A stretch of 64,000 bases of DNA. Source: Pseudomonadota bacterium. Lineage in GTDB: Bacteria; Desulfobacterota; Desulfovibrionia; Desulfovibrionales; Desulfovibrionaceae. Positions 9,008 through 17,966 of the stretch are shown one piece after another; positions within the stretch are counted from its first letter, which is position 1; the number at the start of each line of letters is the position of its first letter. Both the position numbers and the translations under genes were made by a program. The stretch covers positions 77,043 to 141,042 of the forward strand of contig JAEZYD010000051.1 of NCBI GenBank assembly GCA_023419375.1, read 5' to 3'. Below the pieces are notes generated by a model. That model saw only the letters and a list, made by a program, of their open reading frames with translations, was not told the DNA's origin and did no database searches.

Positions 9008-9023
9008 TGCAATGGCCGTGCCA
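9008..9023 (-). promoter_or_regulatory. Sigma-54 (RpoN) promoter
   Basis: On the minus strand TGGCACG, four bases, then TTGCA match the RpoN -24/-12 consensus completely, with GG and GC ten bases apart. It is intergenic and oriented toward speB. Transcription would need a bacterial enhancer-binding protein, none of which is encoded in the window. Confidence 0.7.
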
Positions 9024-9175
9024 CAAAAAGCAGCATACAAATAATCACATAACACACTGCTTTTTATTGGTAATTTTTTACAGCCACTCAATGGGCGCGT
9101 TAAAAATGTTTAACCCCACCTGCCTGCGCCCTGCCTGGAAGGCGCAAAACTGTACAAAATATTTTCTTGCACAGC

Positions 9176-9712
9176 CTACTGCACAGTGTCCTTGCCCGGC
9201 GCAACAGCCGCACCCTGCAAAGAAAGGGAAAGCTTTTCGGCCAGTTCGCGCGCGGCGGGCGTATTGCGCCATTCGTCAAAGAGTTTCTGCCAGCCACCAA
9301 AATCCACAAAATTGCGGTCAAGCTGTGCTTCGTGCATCTGCACCCAGGCGTTGAAAAGCTGCATTTGCACCTGGAAGGTGGCGCTCTCAAAAATCATGGC
9401 CGCAGTATCGCGGGGCATGACCTGACCGTCCACATGGGTCAGAACAAAATTACAGACCGCCCGGCGGGAGGTTTCAAAGGTCACTTCCTGACCGTTCATG
9501 TCTTCTGCCAGGGGCAGCAGACGGGGGAACAGCTCGCTGATGCGCTCCATGGCCTTGACTGGCACGGCGATGAACAGAGCGGGCTGGCCGTCTGCAGCGG
9601 ATGGGGCTTCGGGCTTTTCAGAGATGAAATAAAAACGCAGCCAGTTCTCGAACATGACGGCTTCCAGAACCTTGGCAACGCCATTCTGAAATTGTTCTTG
9701 AGCTTCGGGCAT
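9176..9712 (-). CDS. Conserved-looking hypothetical protein
   Basis: A 178-aa soluble protein of unknown function, with no signal peptide or membrane segment. It is rich in alpha-helical, hydrophobic and acidic stretches, and I recognise no catalytic motif. The start has a strong AAGGGAG upstream, and it begins 10 bases after the end of the methyltransferase gene, so the two form an operon. Normal codon use supports a real gene. Confidence 0.75.
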   Translation of the reverse strand: MPEAQEQFQNGVAKVLEAVMFENWLRFYFISEKPEAPSAADGQPALFIAVPVKAMERISELFPRLLPLAEDMNGQEVTFETSRRAVCNFVLTHVDGQVMPRDTAAMIFESATFQVQMQLFNAWVQMHEAQLDRNFVDFGGWQKLFDEWRNTPAARELAEKLSLSLQGAAVAPGKDTVQ

Positions 9713-9722
9713 GGAGACTCCC

Positions 9723-10490
9723 TTAGTGTTTTACGGCCACGACCCGCAGCCGCCGATAATCAGCAATCCAACCGCCGTTATTCCACATGGATGCGCGCAG
9801 GGCATCCGCCACGGCGGCAAAAACCTTTTCCTGAACCTCTGGGGCCACGCAATCCAGATCCTGGGCAAAAAACTGGGCCATCCAGAGGGCAAGGCCTTCT
9901 TCCCCGCCTTTGAGAGGGGTAGGCCTGTCGTATTCTTCCGCCAGCCGCACGGAAAATCCGTGGCGGCTCAGCAGGGCCGCATATTCCTGCGCCGAGGGAA
10001 AATAAAAACGCTCGCAGTTCAGATGCGCCGGGCCAATGCCTTCCCCTGCCAGCGCGGCCTGAAAGGCCGCCCCAAAGGCAGCGCGGATGCGCCCGATGTT
10101 GCCCTGCGCGCCAAATTCGCACACCAGCAGCCCGCCGGGGCGCAAGGCCCGCGCCATGGCGGCGGTCAGGCGCTCCTGATCTTCTATCCAGTGCAAGGCG
10201 GCGTTGGAAAACAGTGCGTCCACGCAGCCGTTCCACGGCATGTCGCAGGCGTCCATTACCAGAAATTCCACTCGCGGCAGACGCATCCGGGCCTGCACGA
10301 TCATGTCGGGCGAGGCGTCAATGCCCACCACGCGGGCGGCTCTGGCGGTTAATGCTTCTGTCAGCGCGCCAGTGCCGCAGCCAACGTCAACCACAAAGCC
10401 CAGACCATCGGGCAGCAGCCCCAGCAGGTTTTCACCGTAGGCTGCCACAAAGTCATGGTTCTGGTCGTAAAGGCGGGCATCCCAATCCAT
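9723..10490 (-). CDS. Class I SAM-dependent methyltransferase
   Basis: A 255-aa protein with the SAM-binding motif VVDVGCGTG near residue 35, an acidic ribose-binding residue in VVGIDASPDM, and the later motif LFSNAALHWIEDQERL. This pattern is close to trans-aconitate 2-methyltransferase and BioC-like enzymes, which methylate small carboxylates. The substrate is not determined. The chosen start (MDWDARLYD) has GGGAG upstream and is the usual beginning of this family. It is first in an operon with the 178-aa protein. Confidence 0.85.
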   Translation of the reverse strand: MDWDARLYDQNHDFVAAYGENLLGLLPDGLGFVVDVGCGTGALTEALTARAARVVGIDASPDMIVQARMRLPRVEFLVMDACDMPWNGCVDALFSNAALHWIEDQERLTAAMARALRPGGLLVCEFGAQGNIGRIRAAFGAAFQAALAGEGIGPAHLNCERFYFPSAQEYAALLSRHGFSVRLAEEYDRPTPLKGGEEGLALWMAQFFAQDLDCVAPEVQEKVFAAVADALRASMWNNGGWIADYRRLRVVAVKH

Positions 10491-10623
10491 GAATCCGGTT
10501 CTCCCTGCGCGGCGAAAAAAAGCGCAAGCGCCACTTGTTGTAAACATCAGACTACAGCGCGTCAATGCGGCGGGCTGATTTGCAGCAACAATGCCGCCCG
10601 CTCCCTGTCAGAATTTATCGTGC

Positions 10624-11880
10624 TCAGGCCTGCTTTTCCCGCAATGCGCGCCTCTGCATTTCGCGGTTGCCGATTTGTCCGAGCACCGCGGCGGCAAGCC
10701 CGGTGCAGGCGCTCACCAACCCCAGCGGCACGGCGGTATCGCCACCGGCCAAGCCCACCAGAGGCGAGGTGCACGCGCCAAAAATAAAGACCGCCACGCC
10801 CAGAATGCCCGAGGCTGTTCCCGCGCCAACATTTTGCGCGCTGATGCCAAGGGTAAAGCTGGTGGGGAGCGTCATGCCCTGAAGGGCGATCATGAAAAAC
10901 AGCCCCACGAGCAGAGGCAAGGGCGAAGCTGGCGCAATCACCGTCACGGCCAGCACGCCAAGGCAGGCCGCGCAACGCAGGGTGTTGCCGATTTGCAGCA
11001 AACGGGCTTCGCCAAAGCGTCGGGCCAGCCGGGCCGTGGCAAGGGCGACAAACATGACGCTCAAGGCGTTGCAGCCAAAAATGACGCTGTAGCCCTGCGG
11101 CGAGATGCCGTACATGCCCTGCAGCACAAAGGGGGAGGCCGCCACGTAGCCGAAAAATCCGCCCATGGTGAAGCCCTGCACCCCCACATAGCACATAAAG
11201 GGCTTTTGCCGCAAAAGCTCGCCCATGGCCTTCCACGAGGCGCTCAAGCCTCCCTCGCGGCGCATGGTTTCCGGCAGGGTTTCGGGCAGGCCTACGGCGC
11301 TCAGCACGATCAGCAGCACCCCAAAACCCGTCAGAAAATAAAAAATCAGGGGCCAGCCGCTCAGGGATGCCAGCCAGCCGCCAAGGAGCGGCCCGGTAAT
11401 GGGCGCAATGCCGTTGACCGCCATGAGCAGGCTCATGAAGTTGGTCAGCTCCGGCCCGCGAAACAGGTCGCAGGCCATGGCGCGAGCCAGCACGATGCCC
11501 CCTGCCCCGCCAAGCCCCTGCGCAAAACGCAGGGCAATAAAGCTGTTGCCTGTTTTAGCCGCTGCGCAACAGATGGAAGCCAGCGTAAAGAAGATCAGCG
11601 CCACGAACAGCGGCTTGCGCCGCCCGGTGGAGTCTGAAATGGGCCCCACAAACAATTGCCCGAGGGCCATGCCCAGCAGGCAGGCCGTGATGGTCAACTG
11701 GGTAGTTGCCGTGGAGATGTTCAGGTCTGCCGCCAGCGCGGGCAGGCTTGGCAGATAGGTATCGGTGCACAGCGGGCCAAAGGCGGCCATCATGCCCAGC
11801 AAGAGCGCCAGAAACAGCCTGCGGCGGCGGGGCAGCCTTGCGCCGGCACCCACAATATAATCATTTTCCGTAATGCGCAT
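10624..11880 (-). CDS. Bcr/CflA family drug efflux transporter (MFS)
   Basis: A 418-aa inner-membrane protein with about 12 hydrophobic segments and the major facilitator motif GxxSDxxGRR (GPISDSTGRRK) between segments 2 and 3. The N-terminal DTYLPSLPALAADL motif is characteristic of the Bcr/CflA proton-driven exporters (bicyclomycin, chloramphenicol and sulfonamide type substrates). It stands alone, divergent from the UvrD-like helicase gene. Confidence 0.92.
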   Translation of the reverse strand: MRITENDYIVGAGARLPRRRRLFLALLLGMMAAFGPLCTDTYLPSLPALAADLNISTATTQLTITACLLGMALGQLFVGPISDSTGRRKPLFVALIFFTLASICCAAAKTGNSFIALRFAQGLGGAGGIVLARAMACDLFRGPELTNFMSLLMAVNGIAPITGPLLGGWLASLSGWPLIFYFLTGFGVLLIVLSAVGLPETLPETMRREGGLSASWKAMGELLRQKPFMCYVGVQGFTMGGFFGYVAASPFVLQGMYGISPQGYSVIFGCNALSVMFVALATARLARRFGEARLLQIGNTLRCAACLGVLAVTVIAPASPLPLLVGLFFMIALQGMTLPTSFTLGISAQNVGAGTASGILGVAVFIFGACTSPLVGLAGGDTAVPLGLVSACTGLAAAVLGQIGNREMQRRALREKQA

Positions 11881-11997
11881 GTTTATCCTTTTTCTTTTCT
11901 TTGCGCGATATTCGGGACGGTAGCGTGCAAAGTCAAGGGCGGGGAATGCCCCTGCGCGGCTCTGGTATGCGCTGCCGCCTTATGCTACCCTGCGCCT

Positions 11998-14328
11998 ATG
12001 ATTGATTACGCTCAAGCCCTTAACGAAGCCCAGTACGAGGCAGCCACCTGCGGCGACGGCCCGGTGCTGGTTGTGGCAGGCGCAGGCAGCGGCAAAACCC
12101 GCACCATCGTCTACCGTCTGGCATGGCTGGCAGAGCACGGCGTGGAACCTGACGCCATGCTCCTGCTCACCTTTACCCGCAAGGCCGCGCAGGAAATGCT
12201 GCACCGCGCGGGGCTGTTGCTCAATCAGGGGCTTGCGGGCGTGCAGGGCGGCACCTTCCATGCCTTTGGCTTTGGGGCGCTCCGGCGCTGGAAGCCCGAA
12301 TGGCTTGGCGACAGGCCCTTTACGGTCATGGATTCCGCCGACATCAACGAGGCGGTCAAGCACTGCAAAGACCAGCTCAAGCTGGGCAAGGGCGACAGGT
12401 CGTTTCCCAAAACCCAGAGCATTGTGGGGCTGCTGAGCAAGGCCCGCAACAAGGAACTGCCGCTGGACGAAGTGCTGCGCCGCGAGGCCTTTCATCTGCT
12501 GCCCCACGCCGATGGTCTGGCCCGGCTGGGCGATGCCTACAATGCCTACCGCCGCGACAAGGGGCTGCTGGATTACGATGACCTGCTGTTCGAGCTTGAG
12601 GCCCTGCTGCGCGAAAATCCGCTGGCGGCCGCCTCGCTGCGGCAGAGATTCAGCCATATTCTTGTGGACGAATATCAGGATACAAACCTGGTTCAGGCCC
12701 GCATTGTGCGCCTGCTGGCAGGGCCGTTGGACGGCCCCCCAGGCAACGTCATGGCCGTGGGCGACGAAGCCCAGTCCATCTATGCTTTTCGCGGCGCCAA
12801 TGTGCGCAACATACTGGACTTTCCCACTCTTTTTCCCGGCGCGCGCGTGGTGCGGCTGGAAGAAAACTACCGCTCCACCAAGCCAGTGCTGGATGTGGCC
12901 AACAACCTGCTCTCCCACGCTGCGGAATCCTTCCGCAAAAACCTGTTCACGCGCAAGGAAGGCGGCGACCCGGTACGCCTTGTGACGCCGCTCAGCGATA
13001 TGAGTCAGGCCAAGCTGGTGGTGCGCCGGGTTGAAGAACTGCTGGCGACCCACCTGCCGCACGAAATCGCGGTGCTGTTCCGCGCGGGCTTCCATTCCTA
13101 CAATCTGGAAATGGCCCTCAATCAGGCGGGCATTGCCTTTCGCAAATACGGCGGGCTGCGCTATACCGAGGCCGCCCACGTCAAGGATGTTATCGCCTAC
13201 GCGCGCCTGCTGCTCAACCCGCTCGACCTGCCCGCCTTTGCCCGCGTGGCGGCCCAGCACAGCGGCATTGGCCCCAAGACGGTGGAAAAACTCTATGCCG
13301 TTGCCCGTAGCGGCGACCAGAAATCCACAGAAAAAGCCTTTGCCAAGTATCCGGGTTTTCTGGAAGACATGCGCTTTGTGGACGACCTGCGCGCCCGGCC
13401 CATGCCGCCTTCAGGCACGCTGTCGTCCGTTCTTGAACATTACCGCCCGCGCCTCGAGGCCCTCTACCCGGAAGACTGGCCCCGCCGCCAGCAGGGGCTG
13501 GAAGAAATCATCCAGATGGCCTCCGGTTACAGCGAGCTAGATCTTTTTGTGGCAGACTTGGCCCTTGAAGCGCCGGATGACGATGACGCCGACAGCAACG
13601 AAGGCAAGATCACCCTTTCCACCGTGCATTCGGCCAAGGGGTTGGAGTGGAACGCCGTTCTGATCATTGATCTGGTGGAAGACCGCTTCCCTTCGCGCCA
13701 CGCGCTGGCGCGGCCAGAAAATTTTGAAGAAGAACGCCGCCTCATGTACGTGGCCTGCACCCGCGCGCGCCAGTGCCTTGACCTCTACGCCCCGGCCTCG
13801 CTCTACAACAGGGCGGAGCGCGGCAGTCAGCACGTGAGCCAGAGCCCCTTTGTGCGCGAGCTTGCGCCCGGCATGGTTGAAGAATGGATTGAAGGCTTCG
13901 GCGGCGTGCTTTCGCGCCGCAGTGTTGGCGGCGTGGGTTTTGGGCGCAAAACCGCCATGCCTTCCGCTGTCGGGCCTGGCGGCGCACAGGGCTTTTCTGG
14001 CGGACTTTTGCCGCGTCCGCAGCGCCCGCCGAGCCACGATGCTTATGACGACTGCCAGCTTGCGCCAGACGATGCGCCGGGCAGCGCGTCAGACAGAGGT
14101 TCGGCAGGGCAGGCCCTTTCCCTTGCGCGTCCAGTCTCCGCCCCTGCGGCGGCTCATGGGAGTTCAGGGCCGCAGGCCGCAGTCGATGGCGAACTGTGTT
14201 ACTGCCGCCACCGTATTTTCGGGCGCGGCAAGATCGTGCGTCATCTGCCGCCGGACAAGGTGCAGGTAAATTTCCCCGGCTTCGGCCTCAAGGTCATCCT
14301 GAGCGAATATCTGATTCTGGAGAGCTGA
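11998..14328 (+). CDS. UvrD/PcrA-like ATP-dependent DNA helicase
   Basis: A 776-aa superfamily 1A 3'-5' helicase with Walker A GAGSGKT (residues 28-34), the Q motif LNEAQYEA, DEYQDT, AQSIYAFRGA, TVHSAKGLEW and a VACTRARQ motif VI. After a variable linker a short C-terminal module (ELCYCRHRIFGRGKIVRHL) resembles the tudor-like tail that links UvrD/PcrA to RNA polymerase. It probably acts in nucleotide excision repair or replication restart. No clear ribosome binding site precedes the ATG; TATGCT lies shortly upstream, so the leader may be very short. One base separates it from thiL. Confidence 0.92.
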   Translation: MIDYAQALNEAQYEAATCGDGPVLVVAGAGSGKTRTIVYRLAWLAEHGVEPDAMLLLTFTRKAAQEMLHRAGLLLNQGLAGVQGGTFHAFGFGALRRWKPEWLGDRPFTVMDSADINEAVKHCKDQLKLGKGDRSFPKTQSIVGLLSKARNKELPLDEVLRREAFHLLPHADGLARLGDAYNAYRRDKGLLDYDDLLFELEALLRENPLAAASLRQRFSHILVDEYQDTNLVQARIVRLLAGPLDGPPGNVMAVGDEAQSIYAFRGANVRNILDFPTLFPGARVVRLEENYRSTKPVLDVANNLLSHAAESFRKNLFTRKEGGDPVRLVTPLSDMSQAKLVVRRVEELLATHLPHEIAVLFRAGFHSYNLEMALNQAGIAFRKYGGLRYTEAAHVKDVIAYARLLLNPLDLPAFARVAAQHSGIGPKTVEKLYAVARSGDQKSTEKAFAKYPGFLEDMRFVDDLRARPMPPSGTLSSVLEHYRPRLEALYPEDWPRRQQGLEEIIQMASGYSELDLFVADLALEAPDDDDADSNEGKITLSTVHSAKGLEWNAVLIIDLVEDRFPSRHALARPENFEEERRLMYVACTRARQCLDLYAPASLYNRAERGSQHVSQSPFVRELAPGMVEEWIEGFGGVLSRRSVGGVGFGRKTAMPSAVGPGGAQGFSGGLLPRPQRPPSHDAYDDCQLAPDDAPGSASDRGSAGQALSLARPVSAPAAAHGSSGPQAAVDGELCYCRHRIFGRGKIVRHLPPDKVQVNFPGFGLKVILSEYLILES

Positions 14329-14329
14329 T

Positions 14330-15397
14330 ATGGTTCCGCCCAACGCATCCCCTGTTTCTCATGGCTCTCTTTCTGAAGACGGCATTCTGGCCTGTCTTGG
14401 CAGGCATTTTCCGCAGACCGGGCCCTCCCTGCTGCTGGGCAGGGGCGACGACTGCGCCGTGCTGCGCGGCGGCAAGCCCCTTGCCGTGAGCAGCGACCTT
14501 TTTCTGGAAGACGTGCATTTTCGCCGCTCGTATTTTACCCCGGAAGAAACAGGCTACAAGGCGCTGGCTGTCAATGTGAGCGACCTGGCGGCCTGCGGGG
14601 CGCGGCCCGCGGCCTTTACCCTCTGCCTCGGCCTGCCCGGCTGGGTGGATGAACCGTGGCTGGACGCCTTTTTCTCCGGCATGGCCGGTCTTGCCAAACA
14701 GCACAACATGGTGCTGGCCGGGGGCGACCTTTCCGGCTGCGAGCGCCTGCATATTTCTGTGACCGTGTGGGGCGAACCCGCCGACCCCGGCACCTTTCTT
14801 GTGCGCGGCGGCAGCATGCCCGGCGATGTGCTCTTTGTGGTGGGGCGTCTGGGCCTTGCCCGCGCAGGGCTCAAAGCCCTTGAAGCTCAGGGCCGCGCGG
14901 CCCTGGAGCAGTGGCCCGCCGCCTGCGCGGCGCACCTGCACCCGGAGCCGCAAGTGGACGCTGGCCTCATGCTGGCGCGGGCCGGATTCAACGCCCGACC
15001 GCCTGCACTCATGGATGTTTCTGACGGCATCATGCGCGATCTGCCCCGTTTGCTTGGCCTTACGGGCGAATTGAGCGCGGCGGGGCAGGTCTCGCGCGGC
15101 AGCCTGGGGGCGGAAATTATGCTGGCCCGTGGGCAACTGCACCCCGAAGTGGTGAGCTATGCCGAAGCCCATGGCAAAAATCCCGTGCACGAAGCCCTGC
15201 TGGGCGGCGAGGATTACGCCCTGCTTGGGTCGTGCGCGCCCGACATGCTGCCCCCCCTGCATGCGGCCATACCGCGCCTTACAAGCATAGGCGTTGTGAC
15301 GGCGGGAGGCGGCATTGTGTGCAACAACGAACCGCTGGACACCCTGGCTGACATGCGCGGCTTTGACCACTTTGACCGCAAAGGGCAGGAAGCCTGA
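14330..15397 (+). CDS. thiL: Thiamine-phosphate kinase
   Basis: ThiL phosphorylates thiamine phosphate to the cofactor thiamine diphosphate. At 355 aa it shows the PurM/ThiL-fold motifs: GRGDDCAVL for metal and ATP, VNVSDLAACGARPAAF, GGDLS and MDVSDGIMRDL, plus GGEDYALL near the C terminus. It is second in a four-gene run starting with the helicase; gaps are one base on both sides, which implies cotranscription. Confidence 0.93.
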   Translation: MVPPNASPVSHGSLSEDGILACLGRHFPQTGPSLLLGRGDDCAVLRGGKPLAVSSDLFLEDVHFRRSYFTPEETGYKALAVNVSDLAACGARPAAFTLCLGLPGWVDEPWLDAFFSGMAGLAKQHNMVLAGGDLSGCERLHISVTVWGEPADPGTFLVRGGSMPGDVLFVVGRLGLARAGLKALEAQGRAALEQWPAACAAHLHPEPQVDAGLMLARAGFNARPPALMDVSDGIMRDLPRLLGLTGELSAAGQVSRGSLGAEIMLARGQLHPEVVSYAEAHGKNPVHEALLGGEDYALLGSCAPDMLPPLHAAIPRLTSIGVVTAGGGIVCNNEPLDTLADMRGFDHFDRKGQEA

Positions 15398-15398
15398 C

Positions 15399-16307
15399 AT
15401 GCGTGCGCACATCGGCGTTGTCTGCTGGAACAGGCTTGAGCTTACGCGGCTCTGCCTTACCAGCCTGCTGCAAAAAACCCCGCCGGGCTATGGGCTCACG
15501 GTGGTAGACAACGGCAGCACCGATGGCACAAAGGAATTTTTGCAGTCGCTGGCCGCAGAGCATCCCCATATGCGCCTGCACCTGCTGCGCCGCAACATGG
15601 GCGTGGCCGTGGCCTCCAACCTTGCCTGGGACGATGCCGCCGATGCGGATTTTTACGTCAAACTTGATAATGACGTGGAAGTGCTCGACCCGCAGTGGCT
15701 GAACCGCCTCATGCGCATGCTGACAGACAATCCCCGCCTGGGCATGGCCGGATACAAGCTGTGCGCAAAGCATGAGGGCACCCCCATGACTCTTGCCGAT
15801 GGTTCGCCCGCGCTGGAGGTCACCTGCTGCAACGGGGCCTGCGCCTGTATTCCCCGTGCTCTTCACGAACAACTGGGTTTCTGGAACGAAGGCTTTGGCC
15901 GCTACGGCTATGAAGACCTTGAATACAGCTGGCGCGCCCGCAGGGTTGGCTATACCTTGGCTTACGCTCCACAGCAGGATGCCCTGCGCCACCACGGCAC
16001 AGAGCCGGAATTCATCGACCCGGAGCAGGAGCGCGGCAAGCTCTCCAGCCATACCTCGGATATCTCCGGCACCAAGGCTTACCTTCTATACCTCCTGCTC
16101 TACGAGCAGGGGGTCATTCCCCTGAAAGCGGGCCGTAAATACCTGCCCACACCAGACGCCGCGGGATTGACCTTTATGCTCAATCCGGCCCACAAGGCCC
16201 TGCAGCGCCTGATGGTTCGCCTTATTAACAGCGTGGGCACCAGCCAGCAGGGCGAACTTTCGCAGCTTGACCTGCGCGCATGGCAAAACAAAGGAAACCC
16301 CGCATGA
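15399..16307 (+). CDS. Family 2 glycosyltransferase
   Basis: A 302-aa GT-A fold enzyme. The N terminus VCWNRLELTRLCLTSLLQ, the nucleotide-binding VVDNGSTDGT, and the metal-binding DxD-type motif LDNDVEV are present, followed by FGRYGYEDLEYSWRARR, which corresponds to the acceptor region ED motif. It should transfer a sugar from a nucleotide donor; no acceptor can be assigned. AGGA precedes the start, which comes one base after thiL. It has no membrane anchor. Confidence 0.9.
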   Translation: MRAHIGVVCWNRLELTRLCLTSLLQKTPPGYGLTVVDNGSTDGTKEFLQSLAAEHPHMRLHLLRRNMGVAVASNLAWDDAADADFYVKLDNDVEVLDPQWLNRLMRMLTDNPRLGMAGYKLCAKHEGTPMTLADGSPALEVTCCNGACACIPRALHEQLGFWNEGFGRYGYEDLEYSWRARRVGYTLAYAPQQDALRHHGTEPEFIDPEQERGKLSSHTSDISGTKAYLLYLLLYEQGVIPLKAGRKYLPTPDAAGLTFMLNPAHKALQRLMVRLINSVGTSQQGELSQLDLRAWQNKGNPA

Positions 16308-16945
16308 GCACCACCTCGCAGCGGTCAGCAGCCGCACCCATCACAGAAAACCAGCCTTCCATTCCCTCTGGGATGGTTGAAGAATTTCGCTCAGTTTGCC
16401 GCGATGCATGGAAGCAGGGCCTGCTGTCCGGCTGCAACGGCAATGCCAGCCGCAGGTTTGACGGCCACGCGCCAGGGCTTGTCTGCGTCACGCGCAGCGG
16501 CGCTGCCAAGGGCAGGCTGACCGCCGCCGACTGTTGCCTCATGGACATCACCACTGGCGCCGTTGTATCCGGCGGGCCAGCATCCACAGAATCGGGCATG
16601 CACCTTGCCATCTACCGCACCCGGCCAGACTGCAACGCCATTCTGCACACACACCCCCGCCGCCTGCTGGCCTTGAGCCTGCGGCTGGCGGGCAGGCAGG
16701 AAGACTTTTTGCGACTGCCCCTTTTTGAAGCCGAAGTGTGGCGGGCCAAGCTGGGCTTTGCCCCTGCCCTGCCCCCCGGCACCACCGAACTGGCAGAGGC
16801 CGTGGCCCTGGCCGCCAGCGGCAAGGATGCCGTGTGGATGGCCGGGCACGGCCTCTGCTGCCTTGGGCGCAACCTGGCCGAAGCCCTGTGCCTGGCTGAA
16901 GAACTGGAACATCTGGCCGCGCTACAGATACTTGCCACAGTTTAG
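16304..16945 (+). CDS. Class II aldolase/adducin domain protein
   Basis: A 213-aa protein of the zinc-dependent FucA/AraD/MtnB fold. The glutamate of TESGMHL, the HTH in AILHTHPRR and a later GHG histidine supply the zinc ligands and catalytic acid. Members cleave or isomerise sugar phosphates, or dehydrate methylthioribulose phosphate; this one cannot be assigned. The chosen ATG overlaps the glycosyltransferase stop by four bases and has AAAGGAA upstream; an ATG eight codons earlier is less likely. Confidence 0.85.
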   Translation: MSTTSQRSAAAPITENQPSIPSGMVEEFRSVCRDAWKQGLLSGCNGNASRRFDGHAPGLVCVTRSGAAKGRLTAADCCLMDITTGAVVSGGPASTESGMHLAIYRTRPDCNAILHTHPRRLLALSLRLAGRQEDFLRLPLFEAEVWRAKLGFAPALPPGTTELAEAVALAASGKDAVWMAGHGLCCLGRNLAEALCLAEELEHLAALQILATV

Positions 16946-16969
16946 CGCAAGCATTGCCGCCGCTCCTTA

Positions 16970-16998
16970 CAGCCCGCATCTTGCGGGCTGTTTTGTTT
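16970..16998 (+). terminator. Rho-independent terminator
   Basis: The stem CAGCCCGCA / TGCGGGCTG with a three-base loop is followed by TTTTGTTT. It closes the helicase-thiL-glycosyltransferase-aldolase operon. Confidence 0.88.
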
Positions 16999-17085
16999 CT
17001 TTGCGTGTTACAACTTGCAAAAACATGTGCACTATTGTAGCATTCAATAAAATTTCGTAACACAAAGCCAAAGGAGCCCCCCACC

Positions 17086-17877
17086 ATGCATATCCGTTCG
17101 CACCTCTGCGCCGCACTGGCCCTTATGGGTCTTATGGTTTCCAGCACTGCCGCCCTGGCCCACGAATTTATCCTCAAGCCCGACACGGCAACCCCTGCCG
17201 CCGGGCAGAAGACCCGCATGCAGGCGCAGGCAGCGCATGTGTTCATGGTCAGCGAAGAAGCCGAAAATCCCGCCAACGTGCGTCTGTACCTCTTGCAGGG
17301 CGACAAAAAAACCGACATCGCCCTTGTGGAAGACAAGGCGCTTGTTTCGCTGGTGGGCGACTTCACCCTCGCGCAGAACGGCCCCGCCATGCTGGTGGGC
17401 CACCGCCTGCCCCAGATATGGTGCGAAACAACGCAGGGTGAAATGGAAGGCAGCCGCGCCGCCCTTGAAGCCAAGGGCATGAAGGTCAAATCTTCCGGCA
17501 AGTATGAAAAATTCGCCAAGACCCTGCTCAATCCCGCCAGCAACGACACCCTGTTCGGCAAGGCGCTGGGGCAGGATCTAGAGCTTGTGCTGCTGACCAA
17601 TCCCGCAGACATCAAGCCCGGCGCACCCCTGAACGTACAGGTGCTGCTGCGCGGCAAGCCCGTGCCCAATGCCACTGTAGGCCTGACCCACGATGCCTTC
17701 AGCAAGGAGCAGGACACCTACAAATCCAAGGCGCAGACCGATGCGCAGGGCAAGGCCTCCTTTACCGTGGACAAGCCCGCCCTGTGGATGCTGCGCACCA
17801 CCGTGGTGGAAAAGACCCCCGGCGCGGACGCCGATGAGCACCATCTGCGCGCCACCTATGTGTTCCCCGTAAAGTAG
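17086..17877 (+). CDS. Periplasmic DUF4198 protein (NikK-like)
   Basis: A 263-aa exported protein with a signal peptide ending in ALA followed by HEFILKPD. DUF4198 proteins are thought to help nickel or cobalt uptake in the periplasm (the NikK-type accessory component of ECF-type transporters). The N-terminal His right after signal cleavage and a folded beta-rich body fit this. AAGGAG lies nine bases upstream of the ATG. It is followed by a second exported gene of matching type, but no transporter core is in the window. Confidence 0.8.
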   Translation: MHIRSHLCAALALMGLMVSSTAALAHEFILKPDTATPAAGQKTRMQAQAAHVFMVSEEAENPANVRLYLLQGDKKTDIALVEDKALVSLVGDFTLAQNGPAMLVGHRLPQIWCETTQGEMEGSRAALEAKGMKVKSSGKYEKFAKTLLNPASNDTLFGKALGQDLELVLLTNPADIKPGAPLNVQVLLRGKPVPNATVGLTHDAFSKEQDTYKSKAQTDAQGKASFTVDKPALWMLRTTVVEKTPGADADEHHLRATYVFPVK

Positions 17878-17966
17878 CCCCATACCCACACGCATGCAGG
17901 CGGGGGAAGGTTCGCTTTCTCCCGCCTGTGCGCATTCCCACACCTGCTTCAGGCAAGGATAGTTAT

